A stretch of DNA of 64,000 nucleotides from Verrucomicrobiales bacterium. Its GTDB lineage: Bacteria > Verrucomicrobiota > Verrucomicrobiia > Verrucomicrobiales > DEV007. Where the stretch lies: assembly GCA_002698785.1 (NCBI GenBank), contig PAAG01000038.1, forward strand, positions 124,001-188,000. The letters run 5' to 3'. Every line of letters begins with the position of its first letter. Position 1 is the first letter of the stretch. A program made the position numbers and the translations under genes. Under the pieces are notes generated by a model. That model searched no databases, was not told where the DNA came from, and was given only the letters and a program-made list of their open reading frames with translations. Positions 54,536-63,060 of this stretch are shown in pieces.

Positions 54536-56800
54536 ATGCAGCAAGACCCCATCATACTTTTACTGGACTCTTCGGAGGATGACCGGAAAACCGTTCATTC
54601 TGTCTTGGGTGATCGGTCTGGCAAGGTGATTGAAGCCGATTCGCCTTCAGCTGCCTGGGAAGCTTGTCGCGATCAACCCTACATCACTATGATGATCGCG
54701 GGTATTACGGAGGCAAATGGGAACGATGTTTTCGATCTGCGGGACTATTTGCACCGCGAGATTGGGAGTTTTCCCAGCGTGTTCAGTAGCGCTGAGGATA
54801 TGACTCCCTTCTACCCACGCGTGCTCGAAGTAGACCGTTTGTTTTTTAAGCCGATAAATCGAGGGGTATTGCTCGATTGGTTTGATTCTGTCGTTTCCAA
54901 GCCAGCATCGGAGCCTGTGGCGACCGAGCCCGCGCCCGCCAGCGAAACGCCGAGTGACGTTTCTGAGCCAATCAGTTCTCCGCCACCGGAGATTGCTACT
55001 TCTCCCAATGAGACGCCCGTTGAGGAAGTGACTGTGCCGCAAGTGGAATCGGCACCGATTGAATTGCCGGAAGAAGCTCTGCCGGTAGGGACTCGGCTTG
55101 GTGATTACAAGTTGTTACGGGAGATTCAAAGGGACGAAAATTTTGCTCTATACGAAGCGGAGCAGACTTCAATCGGCCGCCACGTGGCGTTGAAGACGCT
55201 TTACCGAAAACATCGAAAGGATATTCGCTGGGTACAGGGATTTGTGGATGAAGCGAGTGCTCGTGCTTCGGTCAATCATCCTGCAATTTCGCTGGTGTAT
55301 GAATGCGACCAGGAGCTGGGAGTCAATTTTTATACTCTTGAGCTGGTCGATGCGCCCAGCTTGAGTGACCTGGCTCGCAGAAGGAGTGATCTGACTGACG
55401 CTGTTCTCTGGAAGATTCTGGAAGCTGCGGCAGATGCACTTCTTTATCTCCGGGAGAATGGAATGTCTCACCGCATGATCACTGCTCAGACGATTCTCCT
55501 CGCGAAGGGGGGGGAGCCGAGGATCGCTAATCCGGTTCGAGGGCGGGGGTATGCGCTCTCTGTAGAGGAAGAAAAGCAGCAGATGGAACTCCTTGCCCGG
55601 GCGATTTCTCCGTTTCTGAGAAAGTCCGGATCTGATCCGGCGCTTTACGCGCTGGTGAATCAAATGGGCACGGATCGCATCGACGCGATCAACACGATTG
55701 ACGGATTGAAACGGGCACTCGGTCCGGTGGATCCGATGGAGGGGCTGTCTGATGCAGAAGTTGCCCGGATGGAAGAGAAGCGTACGAATCGGGTTGCCGT
55801 GGTTACGGGAACTGTCGTCGGTTTGTTGATCATCGTGGGGGCGTTGATCGCCTATCTCATTCTCGGAGGAAAACCGGAAGTTCGTGAACTGGGCGAAATG
55901 TCTCGCATACCGGATGGGGTTTTTCCTTTTCAGGACGGGAAAGAGTTGGAAGTGCCGGAGTTCTGGATCGGTCGATATGAAGTGACGATTGCCGATTACG
56001 CGAAATTCCTGGATGCCGTCTCTGCGAAGCCAAAACTCTTCAAGGCTCTGGCTCATCCGGACCAGCCCGAGGCGAAAAAGAGTTACGAACCCGTGCAATG
56101 GGGAAGCATGCTGAGGGCGGCCACGCGCGGAGGAAAGTTTTTGAAGGACACGATCGATCTGAATTGCCCCGTTGTCGGGGTCGACTGGTGGGATGCGTAT
56201 GCCTATGCCAAATGGATGGGGGGGCGCCTTCCCACGGAGCAGGAGTGGGAGAAAGCCGCCCGTGGGCGTTCTGGCAGTGTTTACCCGTGGGGTGATGAGC
56301 TGGTGAAAGCTAATTTCAACAGTGGTCTGGATTATGAGAACGAAGATGTGGAAGGAGGAAGTGTCGATGGATTCGAATACTGGTGTCCGGTCGATGCGAT
56401 TGCTGCAGACGAAAGTCGATACGGAGTGATTGGGCTGGCAGGAAATGTGAGCGAATGGATCGATACGTGGGATGCCCACCCTGATTCTCCGGACAAAAAA
56501 GTCCCTCTGAAGCGAGGAGCGTCTTTTGGCACGACGGAAGGGTTTGAGCTGACCTCGCGCAGAGCAAGCAGCTCGGCTGACGAGCAGAACTTTTTCACTG
56601 GATTTCGTATCGCTTCCGATGTCGAAAGGGACCAAATGGTGAAATTTTCTCCAGGGAACTCAACCGCAGCTCCGAAGTCGGAAAACGCAGAAGCACCTGC
56701 TCCTGAGGCTCCCAAGGAAGGGGTTCCCGCTGCACCTGAATCTGCGGCCTCACCAGAGTCTGCTGGGATGGGGGGCATGTCTCCCGAACCGGGAAACTAA
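54536..56800 (+). CDS. pseudoreceiver-pseudokinase-FGE-fold membrane protein
   Basis: A 754-residue protein. Residues 1-120 look like a response-regulator receiver with acidic residues (D11, D15, D16) and the conserved lysine (FFKPIN, K105), but the phosphate-accepting Asp is replaced (MMIAGITEANG). A Pro/Glu linker leads to a kinase-like domain (~190-397) that keeps VALK (K220) but has HRMITAQT instead of HRDxKxxN and ANPVRG instead of DFG. A membrane helix (~419-444) and an FGE-fold domain (~450-707) follow; it has WEKAARG, YPWGDE and AGNVSEWID but no catalytic cysteines. All three signalling modules appear inactive. Its stop shares bases with the convergent CPXCG gene. Confidence 0.82.
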   Translation: MQQDPIILLLDSSEDDRKTVHSVLGDRSGKVIEADSPSAAWEACRDQPYITMMIAGITEANGNDVFDLRDYLHREIGSFPSVFSSAEDMTPFYPRVLEVDRLFFKPINRGVLLDWFDSVVSKPASEPVATEPAPASETPSDVSEPISSPPPEIATSPNETPVEEVTVPQVESAPIELPEEALPVGTRLGDYKLLREIQRDENFALYEAEQTSIGRHVALKTLYRKHRKDIRWVQGFVDEASARASVNHPAISLVYECDQELGVNFYTLELVDAPSLSDLARRRSDLTDAVLWKILEAAADALLYLRENGMSHRMITAQTILLAKGGEPRIANPVRGRGYALSVEEEKQQMELLARAISPFLRKSGSDPALYALVNQMGTDRIDAINTIDGLKRALGPVDPMEGLSDAEVARMEEKRTNRVAVVTGTVVGLLIIVGALIAYLILGGKPEVRELGEMSRIPDGVFPFQDGKELEVPEFWIGRYEVTIADYAKFLDAVSAKPKLFKALAHPDQPEAKKSYEPVQWGSMLRAATRGGKFLKDTIDLNCPVVGVDWWDAYAYAKWMGGRLPTEQEWEKAARGRSGSVYPWGDELVKANFNSGLDYENEDVEGGSVDGFEYWCPVDAIAADESRYGVIGLAGNVSEWIDTWDAHPDSPDKKVPLKRGASFGTTEGFELTSRRASSSADEQNFFTGFRIASDVERDQMVKFSPGNSTAAPKSENAEAPAPEAPKEGVPAAPESAASPESAGMGGMSPEPGN

Positions 56801-56979
56801 TCGTCGAGGCTCCTGGCTGCCGCGAATACGAAGTCATCATCGCTTTCAAAGCTGATAATCATGGGGCGGCAGCAGATTTCGCAGTCGTAGTCGACTTCGC
56901 ATGGGGTCTCGCTGGGTGGCGGTGTTGCAACGGAGAACTCTTCGAAACAACTGGGGCAGGTGACTGGCTGGGTATCCAT
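56797..56979 (-). CDS. small CPXCG-type cysteine-rich protein
   Basis: A 60-residue protein with CPSCFEEF at the start and CEICCRPM in the middle, the paired cysteine knuckles of the CPXCG-motif family found in Gamma-proteobacteria, Planctomycetes and Verrucomicrobiota. It probably binds zinc; function is unknown. The C-terminus is acidic. Overlap with the stop codon of the upstream FGE-fold gene (four bases) is tight but the small frame is well conserved in pattern. Confidence 0.82.
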   Translation of the reverse strand: MDTQPVTCPSCFEEFSVATPPPSETPCEVDYDCEICCRPMIISFESDDDFVFAAARSLDD

Positions 56980-57024
56980 TGGTTAGCGGTCCGGCGACAA
57001 ACTACGCGCAGGGTGGAAAAACGG

Positions 57025-57052
57025 TTGTGAAATCACTGAAACCACTTAGGTT
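57025..57052 (+). promoter_or_regulatory. rpsA: possible promoter of rpsA
   Basis: TTGTGA (57025) and TAGGTT (57047) have sigma70-like spacing of 16 bases, 100 bases before the rpsA ATG. The match is moderate and unsupported by other data. The first nine bases (TTGTGAAAT) also occur in the palindrome upstream of atpB. Confidence 0.3.
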
Positions 57053-57151
57053 TCCCGCCCCTCCGCTGCAGGTGCCTCGCAGGCGGTGGGAATTAAGTCG
57101 AGGCAACATCGGAAGGCTAACGAATCAAGTAACCAACCACTAACCTACATT

Positions 57152-58858
57152 ATGTCAGCTACTATTACCGCATCGAATCCGGAGCTCATGGCTCTGATCG
57201 ATCAAAATTTCCATTCCCACCGCGAAAATTCGATCGTGCGGGGGACAATCATTGAAATCCGCCCTCAAGTCGTCGTCGTCGACATTGGCGCTAAATCAGA
57301 GGGTATCATTCCAGTTTCCGAATTCGAAGACGAAGAATTTGCCGTAGGTGACGAAATCGAAGTTCTCCTCGAGCGCCTCGAAAATGATGAGGGCATGGTC
57401 GTCCTCTCGAAGGAAAAAGCTGCCCACAAGCAGAACTGGGACAAGATCGTCAAGGTTTACGAAGACGGCGGTCTTGTGAAAGGCAAGGTCAAGTCTGTTG
57501 TCAAAGGCGGCCTTATGGTCAACGTCGGCGTGGAGGCTTTCCTCCCCGGCTCTCAAATTGACATTATTCCTCCCAAAGATCTCAATGAATACGTGGGCAA
57601 CGTTTACGAATTCAAGATCGTTAAAGTTAACGACATCCGTAAGAACATCGTTCTCAGCCGTCGCGAAGTTATCGAAGCCGAGCGTGCCGAGCAGCGTGCG
57701 GAATTCCTCGAGTCCGTCAAGATTGGCGACAAGGTCGAGGGTATCGTCAAGAACATCACCGACTTCGGTGCGTTCATCGATCTTCAGGGTATGGACGGAC
57801 TCCTGCACATCACCGATATGAGCTGGGGCCGCATCAACCACCCAAGCGAGATGCTCGCCATTGGCCAGAAGATCGAGGTCGTTATTCTCGACGTGGACAA
57901 GGACAAGGAGCGTGTATCTCTTGGCCTGAAGCAGCTTCAGGACAACCCATGGGAAGCGATCGATTCGAAGTACCCAATCAGCTCCGAGGTTGCCGGCCGC
58001 GTAACCAAGCTGGTTCCTTACGGTGCTTTCGTAGAAATCGAGCGCGGTGTGGAAGGACTTATCCACGTTTCCGAACTTTCCTGGACGAAGCGTATTACCC
58101 GCCCGAGCGACGTGCTTTCTCTCGATCAGGATGTGAAAGCGGTAGTTCTGGCTATCAACAAGGACGAGCAGAAGATTTCTCTCGGTGTTCGCCAGCTCGA
58201 GCCCAACCCATGGGACGAAGTGGAAACACGCTACCCGATCGGCAGCACGATCAAGGGCGAGATCCGCAACCTTACTCCTTACGGTGCTTTCGTAGAGCTG
58301 GAAGACGGAATCGACGGAATGATCCACGTATCCGACCTCAGTTGGACACGGAAGATCAATCACCCAAGCGAGATCCTCAAGAAGGGCGAAGAAGTCGAGG
58401 CAACTGTTCTCGAGATCGACAAGACGAATCAGCGAATTTCGCTTGGTGTGAAGCAGCTTGAAAACGATCCATGGAGCGAAATCGATACCCGCTTCAAGGT
58501 TGGCGATCTCGTCAAGGGAACGGTGGCCAAGATCGCAAGCTTCGGTGCTTTCATCCAACTGGAAGACGACATCGATGGCCTGGTGCACATCTCGCAGCTT
58601 AGCGAAGACCACGTAGCCAAGGTGAAAGACGTCATCAAAGTAGGTGACGACGTAGAAGCCCGCGTGATCAAGGTGGACAAAGTCGAGCGCCGTATCGGTC
58701 TTTCCATCAAGGCGGCTGAATACAGCGAAGAGCAACTCAAGAAGGAGACTGCAGCATTCGACGCGCTTCGTCCAAGTTCCGACCTCGTTGGTCTGGAGCA
58801 GGCATTCAACAATGCCTTCGAAGAGTGGCGTCCGGGCGAGGAATCCGACGAAGATTGA
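57152..58858 (+). CDS. rpsA: 30S ribosomal protein S1
   Basis: S1 binds mRNA and helps ribosomes start translation. The 568-residue protein contains six S1 repeats; the last four are very regular, each with a core such as FGAFIDLQGMDGLLHITDMSW, cited as FGAFIDLQGMDGLLHI, YGAFVEIERGVEGLIHVSE, YGAFVELEDGIDGMIHVSD and FGAFIQLEDDIDGLVHISQ. The ATG at 57152 follows a long leader; 22 extra codons upstream are not S1-like. Codons are strongly biased, as expected for high expression. A terminator follows 58 bases after the stop. Confidence 0.97.
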   Translation: MSATITASNPELMALIDQNFHSHRENSIVRGTIIEIRPQVVVVDIGAKSEGIIPVSEFEDEEFAVGDEIEVLLERLENDEGMVVLSKEKAAHKQNWDKIVKVYEDGGLVKGKVKSVVKGGLMVNVGVEAFLPGSQIDIIPPKDLNEYVGNVYEFKIVKVNDIRKNIVLSRREVIEAERAEQRAEFLESVKIGDKVEGIVKNITDFGAFIDLQGMDGLLHITDMSWGRINHPSEMLAIGQKIEVVILDVDKDKERVSLGLKQLQDNPWEAIDSKYPISSEVAGRVTKLVPYGAFVEIERGVEGLIHVSELSWTKRITRPSDVLSLDQDVKAVVLAINKDEQKISLGVRQLEPNPWDEVETRYPIGSTIKGEIRNLTPYGAFVELEDGIDGMIHVSDLSWTRKINHPSEILKKGEEVEATVLEIDKTNQRISLGVKQLENDPWSEIDTRFKVGDLVKGTVAKIASFGAFIQLEDDIDGLVHISQLSEDHVAKVKDVIKVGDDVEARVIKVDKVERRIGLSIKAAEYSEEQLKKETAAFDALRPSSDLVGLEQAFNNAFEEWRPGEESDED

Positions 58859-58916
58859 TTTCGAACAGAGAAATCTCAAGCCTGCGGGTGATAGTCCCGC
58901 GGGCCAAATCTTTCCG

Positions 58917-58954
58917 AAAGGGGGCAGGGTTTTCACTCTGCCCCCTTTTCTTTT
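58917..58954 (+). terminator. rho-independent terminator of rpsA
   Basis: AAAGGGGGCAG (58917-58927) and CTGCCCCCTTT (58938-58948) form a perfect stem followed by tcttttg, with the T-run starting in the right arm. Confidence 0.9.
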
Positions 58955-59105
58955 GGGCATTTATTTGGTCTCAGCCAGTCACAAAAGCGCTCTTTACGAA
59001 AAGGTAGTGTGGGGTCAGACTGTAGGAGACCTTCAAATTTTCATACCCAATCGAAGCCAAACTCATCGGAATACTCGGAAAACCGGGTGTTGAAACGAAC
59101 CTGCT

Positions 59106-61184
59106 ATGAATCGGGAGACCACCAGAATCGATCTTCCTCCTCCAAGGGAGATACGTCCGCGTGGAAACCGCGTTTCTCCATGGGTGTGGGTTGCCCTGGT
59201 GGTGGTATCTCTTGTAATTGGCATTTCTGGCGGGATTTTCTTTGGCGCCCGCAGTGGTGGACCCTCCGAAGAGGAGGTCCATAAGGCGGGGGTTCAAAAG
59301 GAGGTTGCTCGAAAGGTGGCGGACGCACGATCAGCGGTTGCCGAAGGCGATTGGTTTGAGGCCCGTCGCCTTTTTGTCGAGGTGAGGGATCTCGACCCAA
59401 AAAACCCGGATGCTCTCGCGTCTTTGCCTCTTATCGATCGGCGGCTGGACGAGGCTAGAGGTGTAATCGAAGTCGAAACTGTGCCCGAGGGGGCTGAGGT
59501 CTGGATGGAGGGATATGGGAAAAAGACGAGCCCGGCCACGTTCGTGGGAGTGCCGTTTGGTGAACAGACCCTGACGATCAGGAAAAAGGGATTTGAGCCG
59601 GTTGTTCGGAAGGTTGAAGTGAAAACCGAGGAGCCGATCAAGGTCGCTGATATCAAGCTCGCGAGGAGTGCGGGTAGGCTGGAAGTAGTGAGTGAGCCGG
59701 AAGGGGCAGAGTTTAAGTTGCTGAAAACGATCGATAAGGAGGTAAAGGAACTGGTCGAGATCGGCAAGACGCCAGCCAAGATCGAATTGCTGGATGCAGG
59801 AGAGTATCAAGTCCTCATGGCAGTGGAGGGTTGGCCTGAGTATTCCGAGTACGTTCGCGTGGAAAACAATCGAAATTCGTCCGTGTCCGCTGTTTTTGCC
59901 AAGGGTGGGCTGAACGTCACCAGTGATCCGGTCGGTGCCGAAGTCTGGATTCAAACGGGGGAGGCGAATCTGAAAAAGGTCGGAGTTACGCCCCTAAGCC
60001 TGTCGGAGCTTCCGGTTGGAAAGCACAAGCTGGAAGTGCGTTACGATACGTGGGCACCGATCCAGCGAACCGTGGAAATTGCGGACGGAGTCACGCAGGA
60101 CCTGAATTTCTCGTGGGAGCGTGCCCTGGTGGTCTTTGACAGTGATCCTGTGGGAGCAAAAGTCTATCTGGGGGATCGTCGGTTAGGAAATGGGGTGCAA
60201 GCGACTCCTTTTCGAATGGAACTACCGGAAGGGGAATACCTTTTCTCTGCTCAGCTTGATGAATTGGGTTCGACTGGAAAGTCTGTCTATGTGGATGCTG
60301 GTGCGGGAACGAATCAGGTGGTTTTTGAATTCGACTACGGGACTGTCCGCTTGGAGAGCGAGCCTCCTGGAGCCTCGGTTGTTTCGAATGGAATGCCCCT
60401 CGGGAGAACTCCGCTGGTGCTGCCCGTTGTTCCTCCTGGCAACTACTCCTACACGATCAGCAAAGAGCAGTATCGTCCTTCCGAGGTTTCTGGTTTGCTT
60501 GAACCGGGTGGAGCTCTCAATTTTTCTACGACGTTGAAATACGATCCAGCTCCGGTAACCAGTCGGACGTTTACCAATGGTCTGGGGCAAGAGTTGATCT
60601 GGATAGGGGAGTTGAATGGGTGGGTCGCTTCTCATGAGACGACCCAGGCTGCCTATGAGCGAATCATGGGGTCCAACCCGAGCTATTTCAAAGCTCCGAA
60701 TCACCCGGTCGATAGTGTGAACTGGTATGAGGCGGTTCAGTTTTGCGAACGCCTGACTGTTCAGGAGCAGGGGCTGGGTAATTTGCCGGAAGGGTTTCGA
60801 TATCGACTTCCCAAGGATGCTGAATGGAGCAAGTTCGTAGGGCAGCAGAAACTGGATGGTGCGATATCGAGTCTTTTCGAGAGGAGGAAATCACACGCCC
60901 CGGTCGGCTCGCTGGCTGCGAATGAATTTGGCCTCTACGATGTGAGGGGAAATGTTTGGGAATGGATGAATGACTGGTATTCTCACACGATCGTAAGCCG
61001 CGTTCAGAAAGAAGGGGGAACTCCGAACAGCTCCTGGGTAGGTACTGAAAAGAAAGTTCTCAGGGGAGGAGCGTGGACAAGATCTTCTCAGTTTGATCTT
61101 GCAGTCGCGAATCGATCAGCTGCCCGACCCTCGGCCGAGGATCGCTATGATGTGGGGTTTCGCATCGTGTTGATGCGAGATTAG
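59106..61184 (+). CDS. membrane protein with five PEGA repeats and FGE-fold domain
   Basis: A 692-residue protein. One membrane helix (~24-46) is followed by a short helical, TPR-like segment (~62-115), five consecutive PEGA repeats (~119-487; recurring cores EVETVPEGAEVW, VVSEPEGAEFK, VTSDPVGAEVW, VFDSDPVGAKVY, LESEPPGASVV) and an FGE-fold domain (~494-690: VASHETTQAAYERIM, VDSVNWYEAVQFCERL, GNVWEWMNDWY, RGGAW, VGFRIVLM). Catalytic cysteines are missing. No kinase domain is attached, unlike its relatives at 39862 and 54536. PEGA repeats suggest an extended surface or wall-binding stalk. Confidence 0.85.
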   Translation: MNRETTRIDLPPPREIRPRGNRVSPWVWVALVVVSLVIGISGGIFFGARSGGPSEEEVHKAGVQKEVARKVADARSAVAEGDWFEARRLFVEVRDLDPKNPDALASLPLIDRRLDEARGVIEVETVPEGAEVWMEGYGKKTSPATFVGVPFGEQTLTIRKKGFEPVVRKVEVKTEEPIKVADIKLARSAGRLEVVSEPEGAEFKLLKTIDKEVKELVEIGKTPAKIELLDAGEYQVLMAVEGWPEYSEYVRVENNRNSSVSAVFAKGGLNVTSDPVGAEVWIQTGEANLKKVGVTPLSLSELPVGKHKLEVRYDTWAPIQRTVEIADGVTQDLNFSWERALVVFDSDPVGAKVYLGDRRLGNGVQATPFRMELPEGEYLFSAQLDELGSTGKSVYVDAGAGTNQVVFEFDYGTVRLESEPPGASVVSNGMPLGRTPLVLPVVPPGNYSYTISKEQYRPSEVSGLLEPGGALNFSTTLKYDPAPVTSRTFTNGLGQELIWIGELNGWVASHETTQAAYERIMGSNPSYFKAPNHPVDSVNWYEAVQFCERLTVQEQGLGNLPEGFRYRLPKDAEWSKFVGQQKLDGAISSLFERRKSHAPVGSLAANEFGLYDVRGNVWEWMNDWYSHTIVSRVQKEGGTPNSSWVGTEKKVLRGGAWTRSSQFDLAVANRSAARPSAEDRYDVGFRIVLMRD

Positions 61185-61321
61185 GATCCTTTGGATTGCT
61201 TGTTTCTCTTTCTGCCGCGAGCCAATTTCACTTTTTTCTCCAGGTCCCGAAGCTTCTGGAGACGGTCGCTGGGAATTGTGAGGTTTCCTTTTACACGGGA
61301 GTCGAAATTGCAGTAGGTCAT
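61181..61321 (-). CDS. possible 46-residue basic protein
   Basis: A small frame on the minus strand codes for 46 residues starting MTYCNFDSRVKGNLTI and ending in a Lys/Arg-rich helix (LARGRKRNKQSKGS). It starts with ATG, ends TAA, and its stop overlaps the stop of the convergent FGE-fold gene, matching the tight convergent style seen elsewhere in the window. No Shine-Dalgarno is visible and I recognise no family, so it may be a chance frame or a small nucleic-acid-binding protein. Confidence 0.35.
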   Translation of the reverse strand: MTYCNFDSRVKGNLTIPSDRLQKLRDLEKKVKLARGRKRNKQSKGS

Positions 61322-61463
61322 GTTGCTAAGTGTGGCCGTCTTTGAAGTCAGATGCTTGTGCTGCGTTGTTCGGGCATGATGCTTGTTTGTCTTTCAGACA
61401 ATACGTCGCCAGAAACTGCAATCGGGCGAAAGCGGTAGGCGAGACCTGTGAGAGTGATACTGC

Positions 61464-62147
61464 ATGAACAGGGCAACTCGCATCTTAGTCGAACCAAAAC
61501 CAAGGGCCGAATTACTTCGGATTGAACCACGCCGATTTTTTGGTCTGCTTGAGAATCTCGATAGTGCGAAGCTTATCCTACGGTCGAATCAGGGGACTCT
61601 GTTCCGCTCGACACAGTTTGGGGTATTTGTCAGTCAGGAGGATGGAGTTCTGGTCGATCTCGTCAGTGGCTTGTTTGTTGATCCAAAGGGTATCGAAGCG
61701 ATCTACCGTGTATGCGAAGGAGGACGTGAAACGTTTGAGATCGAAATCGAAGGAATGGGAATACCGTTGGCGATTGTGCCTGAGCGCAGTCTTGATCTAG
61801 GTGGATGTGTCAGGGGTTTGTCATCGATACCTGTGGAAAGGGTGATTCCATTGGAAATGCTTCGCATGATTGGTGCAGGGACGTGGCTCGACGAGTCTTT
61901 GCCATTTCAACCGGAGGAAGAGTTTGCGGTCGGGGTTTCCAAGAGCTCGTTTGGCGAGGAGCGCTTCGACCTGAAATTCGCCTCCACTCACATTGGAATA
62001 GCAATTCAACTTCAGGTCACATACTCCGATCGAGATGGCTCCTGTGTTCGACTGTATGACGCCTCTTCGGAATCAGTTGTTTTCCTACGAAGCGAGAGGC
62101 GAGCTGCTTTGAGCCAGGAAATGAGAGAAGGTTTATTAGCCTGTTAG
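61464..62147 (+). CDS. uncharacterised protein
   Basis: Not recognised. The 227-residue, soluble-looking protein alternates beta-type stretches (SAKLILRSNQGTLFRSTQFGVFV is represented by AKLILRSNQGTLFRS; GIPLAIVPERSLDLGG; HIGIAIQLQVTYSDRDG) with few helices. No signal peptide, cysteine cluster or catalytic signature was seen. It is 8 bases upstream of the next unrecognised gene, so the two probably form one transcript and possibly one function. Confidence 0.6.
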   Translation: MNRATRILVEPKPRAELLRIEPRRFFGLLENLDSAKLILRSNQGTLFRSTQFGVFVSQEDGVLVDLVSGLFVDPKGIEAIYRVCEGGRETFEIEIEGMGIPLAIVPERSLDLGGCVRGLSSIPVERVIPLEMLRMIGAGTWLDESLPFQPEEEFAVGVSKSSFGEERFDLKFASTHIGIAIQLQVTYSDRDGSCVRLYDASSESVVFLRSERRAALSQEMREGLLAC

Positions 62148-62154
62148 TTTCTGT

Positions 62155-63006
62155 ATGAAGGGCGAATTTCTACCCGGCGATGCAAACGCAGTGCTCACAA
62201 AGGAGTCAGCGGTGCGATTAGGGGGATGCTACCGTGATATACTGGAAGCGCTTCCCGACCTCGGGAGCGTATATATCCAGGCGCGAAACTCGGGTGGAGG
62301 GTTAGGGAAGACTGTTTCAAAGTTTTGCCCAGCAACGCTCGAGGACGAAGATTTTGCTATCGATCCGGATACGGGTATCGCGGTTTCACTTTCCGAATGG
62401 ATCGGAATTCACGGTGGGATTTTGCCATTTGAGTCGGAGCGAATTCCTGCGCTGGATTTTGAGTTTGCCTGTTTCACTTCTGGATTGAGCCTGCTCGAAA
62501 TTCCAGGGCTATGCGACGAGGGCGCGATACAGGATTTGGCGTGTCGTTTTTTCGACTCCGAGATTACTTCGGAAGAACTGATTGAATGGAGGGATACAAT
62601 TGAAGGTCAGCCAGACATTTGCCCGTGTTGTCAGAAAGCTTCAGAAATACGGGCAGAGAATGTGGAGTCCCATCCTCTTTACGAAATTTGCAGGCAGGCG
62701 AGTCTGTCTGGATTTGAGCTTCGCTTTCGCATTCAGGCACCTCATATAGATATGGTATCTGCATTTGCCCCATCGAAGGTCCACGCGTCGAACGGTTTTC
62801 TGGTGATCCTCCCGCAAACGGGAGACGCTGCCTGGCATGTTGATATGCGAATGGTGCACTCGCTTCGGATCTCGACTATTCGGATGGACGGAGAGAAATT
62901 GGGGCAGTTAGAAATTTTCGATATGTTCGGAAATAGAAATTTCCAGGTGACCTGCGATGTACCTGATATTGACGCGGCATGGGAATCAATCTGCAGACGC
63001 GGGTAA
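62155..63006 (+). CDS. uncharacterised protein with CPCC motif
   Basis: Not recognised. The 283-residue protein contains LGGCYRDILEALPDLGSVYI near the N-terminus and a cysteine motif DICPCCQKA near residue 165, which could bind a metal, but there is no second typical zinc knuckle. The last ~100 residues are beta-rich (FLVILPQTGDAAWHVDMRMV; LGQLEIFDMFGNRNFQVTCDV). No export signal. It partners the gene at 61464 and ends 50 bases from the convergent AraC gene. Confidence 0.6.
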   Translation: MKGEFLPGDANAVLTKESAVRLGGCYRDILEALPDLGSVYIQARNSGGGLGKTVSKFCPATLEDEDFAIDPDTGIAVSLSEWIGIHGGILPFESERIPALDFEFACFTSGLSLLEIPGLCDEGAIQDLACRFFDSEITSEELIEWRDTIEGQPDICPCCQKASEIRAENVESHPLYEICRQASLSGFELRFRIQAPHIDMVSAFAPSKVHASNGFLVILPQTGDAAWHVDMRMVHSLRISTIRMDGEKLGQLEIFDMFGNRNFQVTCDVPDIDAAWESICRRG

Positions 63007-63019
63007 TGCCGCAGATTGT

Positions 63020-63060
63020 TTGAAAGCTAGTCGTTGCCTGAGTCAGGCTCACTCTTTCAA
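63020..63060. terminator. nested inverted repeat between orphan gene and araC-type gene
   Basis: TTGAAAG (63020-63026) pairs with CTTTCAA (63054-63060) around an inner GCCTGA/TCAGGC palindrome (63036-63048). The right outer arm includes the AraC-type gene's stop codon. A bidirectional terminator is likely; no T-run is present. Confidence 0.4.

Noticed and set aside
57152-58858. Long minus-strand frame antisense to rpsA
   Set aside because: It covers almost all of rpsA, but the six S1 repeats on the plus strand are unmistakable and the reverse frame is a product of strong codon bias.
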